Positions 1-8,821 are shown, numbered from the stretch's first letter. The stretch is DNA of 64,000 bases from Rudaeicoccus suwonensis (GCF_007829035.1 NZ_VIVQ01000002.1:310001-374000); one strand, 5' to 3'. Program-made: numbers and translations. Notes: generated by a model from the letters alone, not told the origin.

Positions 1-300
1 GTCGAGGTGGGTGGTGTTCCCGACGACTGGCCGGTTGGGGAGTTCGACCTGATCGTGCTGTCCGAGATCGGCTACTTCCTGACCCGGGAGGCCCTGACAG
101 CGGTGGCAACACGCATCCGCGACAACCTCGCCGATGACGGCGTGGTGCTGCTGTGCCACTGGCGACATCCGGTGCACGGATGGCCACTGGACGGGGACGA
201 GGTGCACGACATACTGCTCGGAGCGCTCGACCTGCCGATCGTCGCGTCGGAACGCAACAACGAATTCGCCGCGATCGCCCTGGGCCCGCTCGTGCTCTGA
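1..300 (+). CDS. Class I SAM-dependent methyltransferase, NodS-like (C-terminal part)
   Basis: The reading frame is open from the first base, so the N-terminus lies outside the window and the SAM-binding glycine motif is not visible. What remains is the second half of a Rossmann methyltransferase: a DLIVLSEIGYFL strand/helix, then a VVLLCHWRHPVHGWPL segment. This matches NodS-like methyltransferases, which in actinobacteria often sit beside PIG-L deacetylases, acyl-CoA dehydrogenases and family 2 glycosyltransferases. A family 2 glycosyltransferase lies 1.8 kb away on the other strand. It ends immediately before a convergent TetR gene. The substrate cannot be told. Confidence 0.7.
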   Translation, partial: VEVGGVPDDWPVGEFDLIVLSEIGYFLTREALTAVATRIRDNLADDGVVLLCHWRHPVHGWPLDGDEVHDILLGALDLPIVASERNNEFAAIALGPLVL

Positions 301-897
301 TTAAGCTGGCGCCGGCGCACCTTCTGCCGGCTCGCTCGGCCACCACATCTCGCGCAGCGTCTTCATGAAGGCAGCATGATCGGTCACAGCACACTCACTC
401 GCAACCGGCCACTCGCCCTTGGTGACCAACGCGGCCGCAGCACGGAACGCGGTGAACATCGCGACGTGCGAGCGCGCGAGCGCATCCGGCGTGGGACGCG
501 GACCTGCAACGCGGAGCACCAATTCGTCGTAATTGGTCCTCGCCTCGACACGCCACGGGATGTGCTGCCACAAGGTCATGTCGGTCGACAGCATCAGCAT
601 CGCGTCAGCTTCGTCGGCACCCACCTCACCCGCGCGCTCCAGCAACTTCCAGCGATCGTTCGGGTCCGGCAACTCCTCCGGGGTTGTTTCCAGCAACTCC
701 GTCGTCCTGCGGATCACCGGATCGACAATCTGCAGCAACAGATCGATTTTCGAGTTGAAGTGGTGGTAGAACGCGGCCTTGGTGATGTCGAGTTCGCCGG
801 TCAGGTCACTGATACTCGTCCCGTCGTAACCTTTGCTCACGAAGAGACGGATCGCGGTCTGTTTGAGCGCTGTTCGTGTTGATGTACCCGGTGTCAC
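301..897 (-). CDS. TetR/AcrR family transcriptional regulator
   Basis: A 198-residue DNA-binding repressor. The N-terminal helix-turn-helix is plain: TALKQTAIRLFVSKGYDGTS followed by ISDLTGELDITKAAFYHHFNSK. The C-terminal ligand domain is variable, as usual for the family. The frame stays open further upstream, but I chose the GTG at 897 because GAGGA lies about 7 bases before it and the resulting length is typical. It is convergent with the methyltransferase fragment on its left and 52 bp downstream of a LuxR gene on the same strand, so the two regulators may be co-transcribed. Target and ligand are unknown. Confidence 0.82.
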   Translation of the reverse strand: MTPGTSTRTALKQTAIRLFVSKGYDGTSISDLTGELDITKAAFYHHFNSKIDLLLQIVDPVIRRTTELLETTPEELPDPNDRWKLLERAGEVGADEADAMLMLSTDMTLWQHIPWRVEARTNYDELVLRVAGPRPTPDALARSHVAMFTAFRAAAALVTKGEWPVASECAVTDHAAFMKTLREMWWPSEPAEGAPAPA

Positions 898-949
898 TGG
901 TGTCCTCAGTCGGCATGAGTATGTCGCGACCAAGCCCGCGGGAGTTGCA

Positions 950-1645
950 TCAACTGGCTGACGGCTCGGCCTTTTGTTCGCAGCCGCACTGGGTTTCCAC
1001 CATCGGATCCAGTTGCCCCAAGCCGTGCTGCATGCCCCACCGTACGGCTTGGACCCGTGAACACACACCTATTTGGGCGTAAGCCGCGCGGATGTGCGCC
1101 TTGAGGGTGTTGACCGTGATGAACATTGTCTGCGCGATGGTGTCGTTCGACATACCGCTGGCCACCAACGTGAGCACCTGCCGTTGCCGCAGGGTCAGTT
1201 GGTCGAGCAGTTCACACGTCGCCAGCGGCCGGGCAGCGGCACGATCCGCTTCTGCGCGCTGATCCAGCAACGCGCCGAGGCCCGCGGACACCCGGTCCAC
1301 CGGGAACGTGCGGTCGAAGAAATACCGGACTCCCGCCGATGTGCCTGCTTTGGCAAGTTCCTTTGTGAGCTTCTCGGTGTACGCCGCGACGACGGCCGGG
1401 CCGAAGCGGGCCGTCAGATCGCGGACATCATTCGGTGACTCCACATGCAACAGGACGGCGGCGCAAACGGTCGTCGTTCGGCCCTGGACCCACTGAGATG
1501 TGACGACTGTCGGTGCGTTGCACCGGTTGGTGAGGAAGGCAGCCAGGCTGGCGCGCACAATCTCGTGTCGGCTCATGACCAACACCGGCCCGGTTGTCGC
1601 CGACTGCGGGGTCGCGGCTTCGGGCAGTTCGAGCAATGAGCGCAT
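950..1645 (-). CDS. LuxR-family regulator with degenerate receiver-like domain
   Basis: About 231 residues. The C-terminus is a clear LuxR helix-turn-helix (LTLRQRQVLTLVASGMSNDT, then a TLKAHIRAAYAQIGV recognition helix). The N-terminal part looks like a response-regulator receiver fold. Where the paralogue at 16135-16896 has the phosphoacceptor strand VVLYDAF, this protein reads AVLLHVES, so the Asp is replaced and phosphorylation is unlikely. The start at 1645 is the first ATG giving the whole receiver-like part, with a purine-rich GGAAGG upstream. The protein ends in a short Cys-containing tail (QCGCEQ). It may be transcribed with the TetR gene downstream. Confidence 0.72.
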   Translation of the reverse strand: MRSLLELPEAATPQSATTGPVLVMSRHEIVRASLAAFLTNRCNAPTVVTSQWVQGRTTTVCAAVLLHVESPNDVRDLTARFGPAVVAAYTEKLTKELAKAGTSAGVRYFFDRTFPVDRVSAGLGALLDQRAEADRAAARPLATCELLDQLTLRQRQVLTLVASGMSNDTIAQTMFITVNTLKAHIRAAYAQIGVCSRVQAVRWGMQHGLGQLDPMVETQCGCEQKAEPSAS

Positions 1646-1765
1646 GGCCTCGCCTTCCGTCAGCAGACCTAACCGTCCGGTCGGTAGGTTCAGCTTAAGC
1701 GGTCTACATTGGATTCGGTCGAAATCAGGTCGTGCTTCGATCAGGTCTGGCCACCGCCGGGCCAT

Positions 1766-1797
1766 GAAAAAGAGGCAGCCGACGGGCCGCCCCTTTT
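1766..1797 (-). terminator. Intrinsic terminator of the CsbD gene
   Basis: Read on the minus strand, the sequence forms AAAAG-x-GGC paired with GCC-x-CTTTT around a GC-rich loop and ends in five T. It lies 13 bases after the CsbD stop and 120 bases before the LuxR start, so it separates the two minus-strand genes. Confidence 0.6.
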
Positions 1798-1809
1798 CCA
1801 AAATCTCAC

Positions 1810-2016
1810 TCAGCTGAGTGCGTCCTTGGCTGACTGAGCGGCGCCCTTGAGGTCGCCGTCCTTGAGGTTCTCGCCAGCCTGCTTTGCGTTGGCGCCAGCC
1901 TGGTTGCCCTCGCCCTTGGCCTGTAGGTCCTCGTTGTCGGTCGCCTTGCCGGCGGCTTCCTGGACCTTGCCCTTCACCTCTTGCGCAGCGTTCGACAGAT
2001 TGTCCTTGAGACCCAT
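1810..2016 (-). CDS. CsbD family stress protein
   Basis: A 68-residue hydrophilic protein of the CsbD family, which is made under general stress and in stationary phase; its molecular role is not settled. The sequence is rich in Ala, Gly, Lys, Glu and Asn with the typical repeats (NLSNAAQEVKGKVQEAAGKA at the start, later KQAGENLKDGDLKGAAQSA). The ATG at 2016 is chosen over an in-frame ATG at 2076 because AGGAAGGAA lies directly upstream and the length fits the family. It is monocistronic, with its own terminator at 1766-1797. A stress-type sigma factor may control it, but no promoter was identified with confidence. Confidence 0.88.
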   Translation of the reverse strand: MGLKDNLSNAAQEVKGKVQEAAGKATDNEDLQAKGEGNQAGANAKQAGENLKDGDLKGAAQSAKDALS

Positions 2017-2122
2017 GACGGGTTTCCTTCCTATCGGAGATGCTTGCTCTTCGAGTATGTCCCGAGAGCCATCCACCCACCGAAACGGCGATAAAAAACC
2101 ATTCCTAGGGGTGGGTATCGGC

Positions 2123-2842
2123 TCAACCGGCGGACGCCTCCAATCGGTCCAGATAGTCGGCGAAGCCGCCGCGCAGCCGGCCCGATCGTCGGCCGGAGGT
2201 CACGACAGGGTCATCACCACCGGCGAACAGACGCAGCCCGGCCGTGCGCATCGCGTGCACCAGGACGACGTCCTCATGACAGACGACGTCCGTGAATCCA
2301 CCGACCCTCTGATACGCGGAAAGGCTGAATCCCAAGTTGGCGCCGTGGACGTGCGCATGCCCGTCAGAGAAATCACTACGCGCCCGCCAGCGCTGGTACA
2401 CGCTGGGCGAAGAGACGTCTCCGTCCGGGATCACGGTGCCCACGCGTGCGTCATACCCGTCGCGTGCCGCCCGTAACTGACCGGCCAACCATCCGGGCGG
2501 CACTTCGCTGTCGGCGTCCGTGCAGGCGACCCACACCTGCCCAGCATCAAGTGGGGACAGTCGGTGGAGCGCTTGCTCGACGCCTTTCCGGCGTGCAGCG
2601 CCGACGGAAGCGCACCGAACCTCGACCAGGTCGACCTCCCGAAATCGCGCGGCAATCGATGCGGTGCGATCCGTGCACGAATCGAGCACGACGGTCGTGC
2701 GTACCGCGATTTCAGCTGCCGTTGCTCGCAGATGGAGTCGACTCGACTGCACCGACTGCAGGCAGCGCTCGATTAGTGCTTCCTCGTCCCGTGCGGGAAC
2801 GACGACGTGCAACAGCCGCACGTCAGGTGACGACCGGCGCAT
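2123..2842 (-). CDS. Family 2 glycosyltransferase
   Basis: A GT-A fold glycosyltransferase of about 239 residues. The N-terminal motif HVVVPARDEEALIERCLQSV is the nucleotide-sugar binding strand and helix of family 2. WVACTDADSEVPPGWL contains the DXD-like metal-binding motif, and a later HGANLGFS segment and CHEDVVL resemble the acceptor and catalytic region. There is no membrane helix, so it is probably cytoplasmic. ATG 2842 (GTG 2845 is possible) follows AAGG. It starts 19 bases after the stop of the SDR-like gene upstream, so the two form an operon. Donor and acceptor are unknown. Confidence 0.8.
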   Translation of the reverse strand: MRRSSPDVRLLHVVVPARDEEALIERCLQSVQSSRLHLRATAAEIAVRTTVVLDSCTDRTASIAARFREVDLVEVRCASVGAARRKGVEQALHRLSPLDAGQVWVACTDADSEVPPGWLAGQLRAARDGYDARVGTVIPDGDVSSPSVYQRWRARSDFSDGHAHVHGANLGFSLSAYQRVGGFTDVVCHEDVVLVHAMRTAGLRLFAGGDDPVVTSGRRSGRLRGGFADYLDRLEASAG

Positions 2843-2861
2843 CACGACTCGCCTTGGCTGC

Positions 2862-3839
2862 TCATCCGGCCCACTCGGGGTCGGTCGTGAGTGGGCCCAT
2901 CGGGTCGCCGTCGTCGACGTCGGTGCTCTGCGAGCGGCGCAACGCCTCATCCAGGCCCACCAGTTCGTAACCCGCGGGCAACAGGTCGCGGCGGAAGTCG
3001 TCCTCGTGGCAGACCATGTCGTGATGCAGGCTCTCAACCAGCGCCTCGACGGTCGGCGCAGGAACGTCCGCGATCAACCCCGTGAGCTTGCCGACGAGCG
3101 CGGTCGGCAGCAGCGGTACGGTGACCTGCGGACGGGTGATCCCGGCGACCCGCGCGAAGCGGTCCAGCAGTTCGGCATACTTCAGGGTCTCCGGGCCGCC
3201 GATGTCGTAAGACCGTGAATCTGATTGCACCGCAAGCGCATTGGCGAGCACCTCGATCGCATCGACCACAGCGATCGGCTGCACCCGCGAGTTCATCCAG
3301 GTGGGGATCGTCTGGATCGGCAGCCGCTCGGAGACCTGCCGGATGATCTCGTATGACGTGGACGCGCAGCCCAACAAGATCGCCGCGCGCAATGCGATGG
3401 TGCGGATACCGCTGCCGGTGAGGATCTGCTCGACCTCACGCCGAGACGTGATGTGGTCGGACAGCTCGTCCTCGTCGACCTCGGGGACGATGCCGGACAG
3501 GTAGATCAGACGCTGCACCTCGTGCGTCCGCGCAGCATCCGCCATGATCTGCGCACTGGCGCGATCCTTCTCGACGAAGTCGTCGCCGCCCATCCCGTGG
3601 ATCAGATAGAAAGCAGCGTCGACCCCGTCGACTCCCGCGCGGACCTGGTCTGCCTTGAGGACATTCATCCGGACGATCTCAACATCGCTGGACCACGGAA
3701 AGCGTTCTGGATCTTCGCTTTCCAAGAAGGCGGCACGCACGTGGTGGCCGTCCTGCAGCAGCCGAGGGATCAGGCGTCCGCCGACATAGCCACTGGCTCC
3801 GGTCACGAGCACCCGTTGCGTCGGGCTGTTCTGGGTCAT
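2862..3839 (-). CDS. NAD(P)H-binding atypical SDR (NmrA-like)
   Basis: A 325-residue protein with an N-terminal Rossmann motif VLVTGASGYVGGRLIPRLL (TGxxGxxG form) and the atypical-SDR layout: a VEIVRMNVLK acidic stretch, AAFYLIHGMG, and RLIYLSGIVP in place of a catalytic YxxxK. Such proteins are uncharacterised oxidoreductases, isomerases or NAD(P)H sensors. The C-terminal half carries the DUF2867-like or substrate-side segment. ATG 3839 is the only good start. It is divergent from the CPBP gene with only about 50 bp between, and upstream of the glycosyltransferase in the same transcript. The substrate is unknown. Confidence 0.78.
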   Translation of the reverse strand: MTQNSPTQRVLVTGASGYVGGRLIPRLLQDGHHVRAAFLESEDPERFPWSSDVEIVRMNVLKADQVRAGVDGVDAAFYLIHGMGGDDFVEKDRASAQIMADAARTHEVQRLIYLSGIVPEVDEDELSDHITSRREVEQILTGSGIRTIALRAAILLGCASTSYEIIRQVSERLPIQTIPTWMNSRVQPIAVVDAIEVLANALAVQSDSRSYDIGGPETLKYAELLDRFARVAGITRPQVTVPLLPTALVGKLTGLIADVPAPTVEALVESLHHDMVCHEDDFRRDLLPAGYELVGLDEALRRSQSTDVDDGDPMGPLTTDPEWAG

Positions 3840-3890
3840 GTTTGCGACGCTATGGCAGCGCTGTGGGGTAGCGCAGCACCCGGAACGGTG

Positions 3891-4685
3891 ATGCCGTGCG
3901 ACAGTGGGGCGGTGCTCTCATCGACCCGATCGCTGACCACTGCACTCGCCGCCGCCCGCAACAGCGCCGCGCAGGCGCCATGGTTACGGCCGATCACCGA
4001 CCACGTGCTGACCGGGCGTGCGCTGCGTCGTGCTCGCATCGTCAGCGCGGTCACAATGGTTGCAGGAGCCCCCGTGTTGCGCCGGGCGATCACCAGCCCG
4101 TCGGGTGGTCGACAGTTTCAGCGATGGACTCTCGTGCTTGCAGCGACCTGGACCGGCGGGGCCCTGAGCGCATCTCGGTTGCACGCCGGATATTCACGTA
4201 TGCCGCAAGGTCGTGTGACGCGACCGGTGCTGTGGCCGTTGCTGATCGGTGTGGGCGCGACAGGTGTCTTCGCGGCCGGCGCTGTCCTGACCAGCCAGAT
4301 CCGGCCGTTGCGTGAACGCGTCGAGTCGGTCGTCGACCACGCGCGCGACGGATCATTACCGGTGGTGGTCGGCTTGGCGCTGGTGACCGGTGTCACCGAG
4401 GAGTTGTTCTTCCGCGGTGCGTTGTATGCCGCGCTCGATCTGCCGGTGCTGCATCCGGTGGTGTCGACAACTGCTGTCTACACCGTCGTCACGTGCGCGA
4501 CCGGCAACCCGATGCTGGTGTTCGCCGCAGGGCTGCTGGGCGTGGTGACCGGCCTCGACCGACACGTGACCGGTGGCGTGCAGGGCCCGGTGATCATCCA
4601 CCTGACCTGGTCGGCAGGGATGCTGCTCGTGCTGCCGCCACTGGTGCACCACTTCGACCAGCCGCGTCGGTCGCTCGTCGAATGA
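3891..4685 (+). CDS. CPBP family intramembrane metalloprotease
   Basis: A multi-spanning membrane protein of about 264 residues. The signature is EELFFRG (the EExxxR motif of CPBP/Rce1-type proteases) followed by a histidine in the VIIHLTWSAG segment, which completes the metal and catalytic set. Hydrophobic stretches such as LLIGVGATGVFAAGAVL and MLVFAAGLLGVVTGL are the membrane segments. Bacterial members are often linked to prenylated-peptide processing or bacteriocin immunity, but no such genes are nearby. The start is uncertain: ATG 3891 (or GTG 3888) leaves 51 bp for the divergent promoter, while ATG 3852 would leave almost none. Its stop overlaps the next gene. Confidence 0.78.
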   Translation: MPCDSGAVLSSTRSLTTALAAARNSAAQAPWLRPITDHVLTGRALRRARIVSAVTMVAGAPVLRRAITSPSGGRQFQRWTLVLAATWTGGALSASRLHAGYSRMPQGRVTRPVLWPLLIGVGATGVFAAGAVLTSQIRPLRERVESVVDHARDGSLPVVVGLALVTGVTEELFFRGALYAALDLPVLHPVVSTTAVYTVVTCATGNPMLVFAAGLLGVVTGLDRHVTGGVQGPVIIHLTWSAGMLLVLPPLVHHFDQPRRSLVE

Positions 4686-5314
4686 TGAAGCATCACAAGG
4701 GCTTTCGCACCGACGTCTTCCGTGGCCACATTCTCGGGACGGGCACATCGTCCGGCATTCGCGTCGTGGTCGGTATCTGGCCCCTGTCACCCCTTGGAAG
4801 CTTCAGCGACTGCATGATCGCGATGCCGGACGGGCAACGCGTGCTGCTGGCCCCGAACGAGGCCGTTGCGTCATACGTCGGCTCGACCTACAGCTTCGAC
4901 GAGGTGCAGATCGTGGCCGTTAATGCGCGGGTCGATGACGAGGTGGCCGTGGTGACGGCCGGTGATCTGCGGCTGACGGCTGACATCGGCAGAGTCACGA
5001 TGCTGGGACGACTGCTCGGAGCGATTCCGGAAAGCGTCTCTGCGTCAACGCATTTCGCGCGACTGTGCGATCCTGTTGCTCGTGTCGCCATGCCGGGCGT
5101 GCGCACCGTCGGCAGCGCCGGCAACGGGCGCCAGGAGTTCTACAGCGCGCGGCAGGTGAGGGCGGTGACCGGCGTGAGCGGCGAGTTCGGCGACGTCGAT
5201 CTGGGTGCCTTGAGACCCGTGCAGCCCTCTCCTGACTTCGGATTCAGCTCAACACCGCGTACGCCGGCTCTCACCGCCGTCACCACGACGGTGCGCGTGC
5301 CGGAGCCGGCCTGA
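4682..5314 (+). CDS. Conserved actinobacterial protein of unknown function
   Basis: A 210-residue soluble protein without a signal peptide, starting ATGATG where the first ATG overlaps the stop of the CPBP gene, so translation is probably coupled. The N-terminus (HHKGFRTDVFRGHILGTGT, then VVVGIWPLSPLGSFSDCMI) and the RTVGSAGNGRQEFYSARQ segment look like a conserved family of actinobacterial hypothetical proteins, by recollection and not by search. There is no catalytic motif I can name. The gene order suggests a shared role with the membrane protease, but this is inference only. Confidence 0.65.
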   Translation: MMKHHKGFRTDVFRGHILGTGTSSGIRVVVGIWPLSPLGSFSDCMIAMPDGQRVLLAPNEAVASYVGSTYSFDEVQIVAVNARVDDEVAVVTAGDLRLTADIGRVTMLGRLLGAIPESVSASTHFARLCDPVARVAMPGVRTVGSAGNGRQEFYSARQVRAVTGVSGEFGDVDLGALRPVQPSPDFGFSSTPRTPALTAVTTTVRVPEPA

Positions 5315-5333
5315 GCCGCGTCACACTGGAGCC

Positions 5334-5969
5334 ATGCTCGAATCAGCAGGCTGGCCGTTCGACGGCCTGCGCATCACCACACCGACGCTCACGATGCGGC
5401 CGGTGCGCGATGCCGACCTCGACGCTCTCGCAGCTGTCTTTCCCGACGATGCCGAGCAGGACCCGCGGTCGGAGCTCATCGAGGGCTTGAGCGCTCACGC
5501 CCAGCGAATCCGCTTGCTGCGACAGGGAATCTGGCGCAACCGGGGCCTGTGGTCGCCGGAGTCGTGGATCCTGGATCTCTCCGTCCTGTCTGCCGGTGAG
5601 GCCGTCGGCATACAGACGCTCGAGGCGGATGGCTTCGCGAGGCTTCGTACCGTCGACACCGGCTCGTGGCTGGCGACGAGCCACCGTGGTCGGGGCATCG
5701 GGATCGCGATGCGAACGGCAGTGCTTGCTCTTGCTTTCGAGCATCTGGGCGCTGTCGCGGCAGTGACCTCGGCTGGATCCGGCAATGCGGCGTCCTTGGG
5801 CGTCAGCCGTCACCTCGGCTATCGCCCAAATGGCGTCAGCCTCAACGATTCCGGCGATCGCGTCGTCGAGCTGACCCACCTGCGACTCACCCGCTCGGAG
5901 TGGCCCGGCGTGGGTGAGGTTCAGGTCACCGGACTTGCACCGTGTCTGCCCTACTTCGGCATCTCGTGA
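5334..5969 (+). CDS. GNAT family N-acetyltransferase (RimJ/RimL type)
   Basis: A 211-residue acetyl-CoA-dependent acetyltransferase. LTMRPVRDADLDALAAVFPD is the usual N-terminal strand/helix. LATSHRGRGIGIAMRTAVLA is motif A with the R/QxxGxG/A pyrophosphate-binding loop, and the segment from SGNAASLGVSRHLGYRPNG is motif B with the familiar N-x-A-S-x-x-V/L-x-x-x-L-G-Y pattern. Substrate unknown, possibly a protein N-terminus or small amine. It follows the hypothetical gene by 19 bp on the same strand and overlaps the convergent MFS gene by 19 bp at its 3' end. Confidence 0.85.
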   Translation: MLESAGWPFDGLRITTPTLTMRPVRDADLDALAAVFPDDAEQDPRSELIEGLSAHAQRIRLLRQGIWRNRGLWSPESWILDLSVLSAGEAVGIQTLEADGFARLRTVDTGSWLATSHRGRGIGIAMRTAVLALAFEHLGAVAAVTSAGSGNAASLGVSRHLGYRPNGVSLNDSGDRVVELTHLRLTRSEWPGVGEVQVTGLAPCLPYFGIS

Positions 5970-7210
5970 ACCACCTCGTTCTGGCCCGTTTGTTGAGGTG
6001 ACGAGTTCGTAGAGCTCACACGCGTCCACATGATTGAGGTGACCACCGCCGTCAGCGTCATGACACCGGCCGGCATCAAGAGGGTGAAAGTGAAGTTGGT
6101 GCGGGCGCTGACGAATCCGCCGACCGCAGTGCCCGCGGATGTTCCGAGATTCGCGATCGTCGTGACCCACGTGCTGGCCTCTGTTCGTTTGGCAGTTGCG
6201 ACGGCGTCGTCCGCAGCTTGGTATGCCACCACCCATATCGGTGCCGAGGCGGCGCCCGCAAGTATCAGTGCGGCAACGGTGACCGGGCTGTCCTTGAACA
6301 CAGCGACGAGCAGCGCAGCCGAACCTGAAATGAGGAGCAGCACCTTCATACTCCGCCCGGCGCGTGCCGTCCGACGCAGCTTCCCCCATACGACGCCGCC
6401 GACGACCCCACCTACACCGAGGGCGACGTCGGCGACCGCTGCAAGAACGCGATGACCGCGATGGTTCGCGGCGGCCGCGATTCCGATGATGAGCAGCGAA
6501 CCACCGAGGCCCGTCCCCAACATCGTTATAAGTACCGGCCACAAGCGCCGATTCATCGCCACGGGCCGCGTGTTGGATGCGCTCGACTCAGCCGGATTCA
6601 TTCTCTGCTGCGGCGGACGCCACTGTGAGGTTGCGAGGCCGATTGCGCCGATCATCAATACGGGCGGAACAAGCAGCAGACCGACGGCCGGTGGAGCGGT
6701 CGAGATGAGCACTCCGGCCAACGCCGGTCCGAGCAGCCACAGGAGTTCTTCGATGGTGGCGTCAAGGGCGTATGCGGAGTCGAGGTGATCGGGTGCGATG
6801 CGACGCCATTGGGCTCGCACCGAGGGGCCGAGCGGCGGGGCGCAGAGCCCGACAACAACGGCCAACACAATCCACACGACGGGTGGAGTTGATGTCTTGG
6901 TGATGTCGATGACCGCCACAGTGAGAAGTGCGGCACCCGACAGCGCAGCCATCGCCGTCAATGAGCGCGGTTGCCCAAAGCGGTCGATCAGATGGCCTTT
7001 GGCGGGCATCGTGAAGCTGGCGAAGCCGAAGCCCGCCATCGCGGTTGCGGCGGTGGTGAAGGACGACGATCCGTCGGCGATGGTGAACAGAAAGAGAAGC
7101 GGCAGCATTGCGTAGCCCAATCGCCCGAGGTCGGCGAGTGCCATTACGCGGGGCACCCCGGGTTGAGTGAGCAGATTGCGATAGCTGCCGACACGAGTCG
7201 TGCCGGTCAT
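5951..7210 (-). CDS. MFS transporter
   Basis: A 419-residue major facilitator with about 12 hydrophobic segments, for example YAMLPLLFLFTIADG, VWIVLAVVVGLCAPPLGPS and a long LWPVLITMLGTGLGGSLLII. The loop GHLIDRFGQPRSL matches the MFS loop 2-3 signature (G-x-x-x-D-R-x-G-x-R/P-R). ATG 7210 is chosen over an in-frame start 57 bases upstream because AAAGGAA lies 8 bases before it. Drug or metabolite export is likely; the substrate cannot be deduced. The 3' end overlaps the convergent GNAT gene. Confidence 0.86.
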   Translation of the reverse strand: MTGTTRVGSYRNLLTQPGVPRVMALADLGRLGYAMLPLLFLFTIADGSSSFTTAATAMAGFGFASFTMPAKGHLIDRFGQPRSLTAMAALSGAALLTVAVIDITKTSTPPVVWIVLAVVVGLCAPPLGPSVRAQWRRIAPDHLDSAYALDATIEELLWLLGPALAGVLISTAPPAVGLLLVPPVLMIGAIGLATSQWRPPQQRMNPAESSASNTRPVAMNRRLWPVLITMLGTGLGGSLLIIGIAAAANHRGHRVLAAVADVALGVGGVVGGVVWGKLRRTARAGRSMKVLLLISGSAALLVAVFKDSPVTVAALILAGAASAPIWVVAYQAADDAVATAKRTEASTWVTTIANLGTSAGTAVGGFVSARTNFTFTLLMPAGVMTLTAVVTSIMWTRVSSTNSSPQQTGQNEVVHEMPK

Positions 7211-7547
7211 GAAGTGGATTCCTTTGGGATGCGCAGGACGAGACAAACTCGCCAATGGGTAGGACAAATCCGGCCTGCGGGTCTCCGATTGACGGGGAGG
7301 GCAGGCTGTTGCGGATTTGCCTAAGGCCGCATCACATTCACGAGCGGGACCTTATCAGCGCGTGATCCGCAAGCGTCGGCGCTTTTCTGCTGCGGGCACT
7401 CTTTCCGAACATCCACGGCATACCCGTCACGTACGTGGAACTAGGAATTCGTTGCCAGTTGCCGAAAGGCGCGGACTCAGCATGCAGCCGAGTTTCCCCG
7501 GCGGAGCCACCCGCGCGTGCCCGGCCTCGGCCAGGTCGTGCTGAGTT
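7211..7547. other. Intergenic stretch between MFS gene and DUF222 pseudogene
   Basis: About 340 bp without a credible gene. It must carry the promoter of the MFS gene. A small perfect hairpin AAGCG-TCGG-CGCTT followed by TT lies near 7373-7386, and an A/T-richer stretch around 7430-7460. No tRNA, repeat or operator was recognised. Confidence 0.5.
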
Positions 7548-8709
7548 TTAGGCGGCGCGGGGGTGGGCCATGTGGTGTGTCATTCGGCCGGGGGTGGGGT
7601 CCCAGGTGACGGTGTGGTTGGTGGCGTGGGCGGTGAGGTTGTTGCGGTGGACGATGGTGTGGTGGCGGGGGCATAGGAGTGCGGTGTTGGTGAGGGTGGT
7701 GTGTCCGCCGGCCCACCAGGGGTGGATGTGGTGGGCGTGGCACCACTGGGGTGGTCGGTCGCAGCCGGGGAAGGTGCAGTGGCGGTCGCGGATGATGACG
7801 GCGGTGCGCAGGCCTGCGGTGACTAGGCGTTTGTGGCGTCCGACGTTTAGTGGTTCGGATCTGCTGCCGAGGACGACGGGGATCAGGTCGGCGTCGCAGG
7901 CGAGTTGTCTGGCGGTGGTGGGGTCGATGATGTCGCCGGAGCGGGTGGGGAAGAGGCCGTGTCGGGTGTCGGGTGTGGTGCGCTGGTGGTGGTGAGGGCT
8001 TCTTTGACGATCGCTGCGTGTGCTGGTGACAGGTCAGCGATGAGTCGGATCATGCCGGTGGGAAGTTCTTGCCAGGTCAGGGTTTCGACCTGCTGGTGAT
8101 GGTCTTCGTCGTCGGAGAGGGTGTGTTCACCGAATGCGGCGATGACGCGCCGGGTGAGCGTGCGCAATGTGTGGGGTGTCGGGTCGTCCAGGGCGAGGTA
8201 CCAGGAGTGGATCTGCGAGCGTTCGACGGTGGGGAACAGTGGCGTGATCTTGGCGGCTTCGCGCAGCGCGGTCGCTGCTGTCGTGACGGACACGGCACCC
8301 TCACGCACGGCTGTGGTGATCGCACTGTTGCGGTTGTCTCGTGCGGCGCCGGCGAGTTCGGCGATCGCGCGGGCTTGGTGACGATTGATGCCGGGGTGAG
8401 TGCACGGACCTAGTGTGTGATCGACGCAGCAGTCGATTGGGCGATCGTGCCCCGCTCGGCTGCGTCGATGGTGGCGACTGCCGTGATGGTCTCGGCGCGG
8501 CGGCTCAGGTGCAGCATCACCGCCGCCAGCGCGCTCAGATCGGCATCGCCGAGGTGGTGCATCGCCGCCGGCCACGCATCCAGCGACTGCAGGAACGCTT
8601 GCGCTGACGCGAGAAGATCACCAGCCGTACCTGGGGCTGCTGGTGCGGCATCCGCGGCTGACGCTGGCAGGGGAGTTTCCGGCAATGACGGGACGTGGTC
8701 GATGGTCAT
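7548..8709 (-). pseudogene. DUF222/HNH endonuclease (13E12 type), frameshifted and internally deleted
   Basis: Three frames must be joined to read this gene. The N-terminal DUF222 part (from ATG 8709 behind GGAAAGGAG) runs to a stop at about 8410. The next part (HPGINRHQARAIAELAGAAR through IRLIADLSPAHAAIVKEAL) is in a second frame and degrades after about 7990. The HNH part (ARQLACDADLIPVVLGSRSE, CTFPGCDRPPQWCHAHHIHP, LLCPRHHTIVHRNNL) is in a third frame, ending with TAA at 7548. Intact relatives have roughly 80 more residues between the second and third parts, so a deletion is likely besides the frameshifts. Such genes relate to the M. tuberculosis 13E12 family and are often mobile or multicopy. 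Confidence 0.82.
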
Positions 8710-8746
8710 GTCCGGTCTCCTTTCCTTGGTGTGCGACTACGTCTAT

Positions 8747-8762
8747 TAGAACAAATGTTCGA
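8747..8762 (-). promoter_or_regulatory. LexA/SOS box upstream of DUF222-HNH gene
   Basis: The sequence TAGAACAAATGTTCGA matches the mycobacterial-type SOS box TCGAAC-N4-GTTCGA at all but one position and has the right 4-base spacing. It lies 37 bases upstream of the pseudogene start. 13E12-family genes of M. tuberculosis are among those reported to have SOS boxes, so control by LexA is a consistent reading. Not tested. Confidence 0.65.
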
Positions 8763-8821
8763 GTCAAGTGCAAGAGGCTGGAATCACGAATTTCGTTTGG
8801 TACCAGTTGTTTTCGGACATT

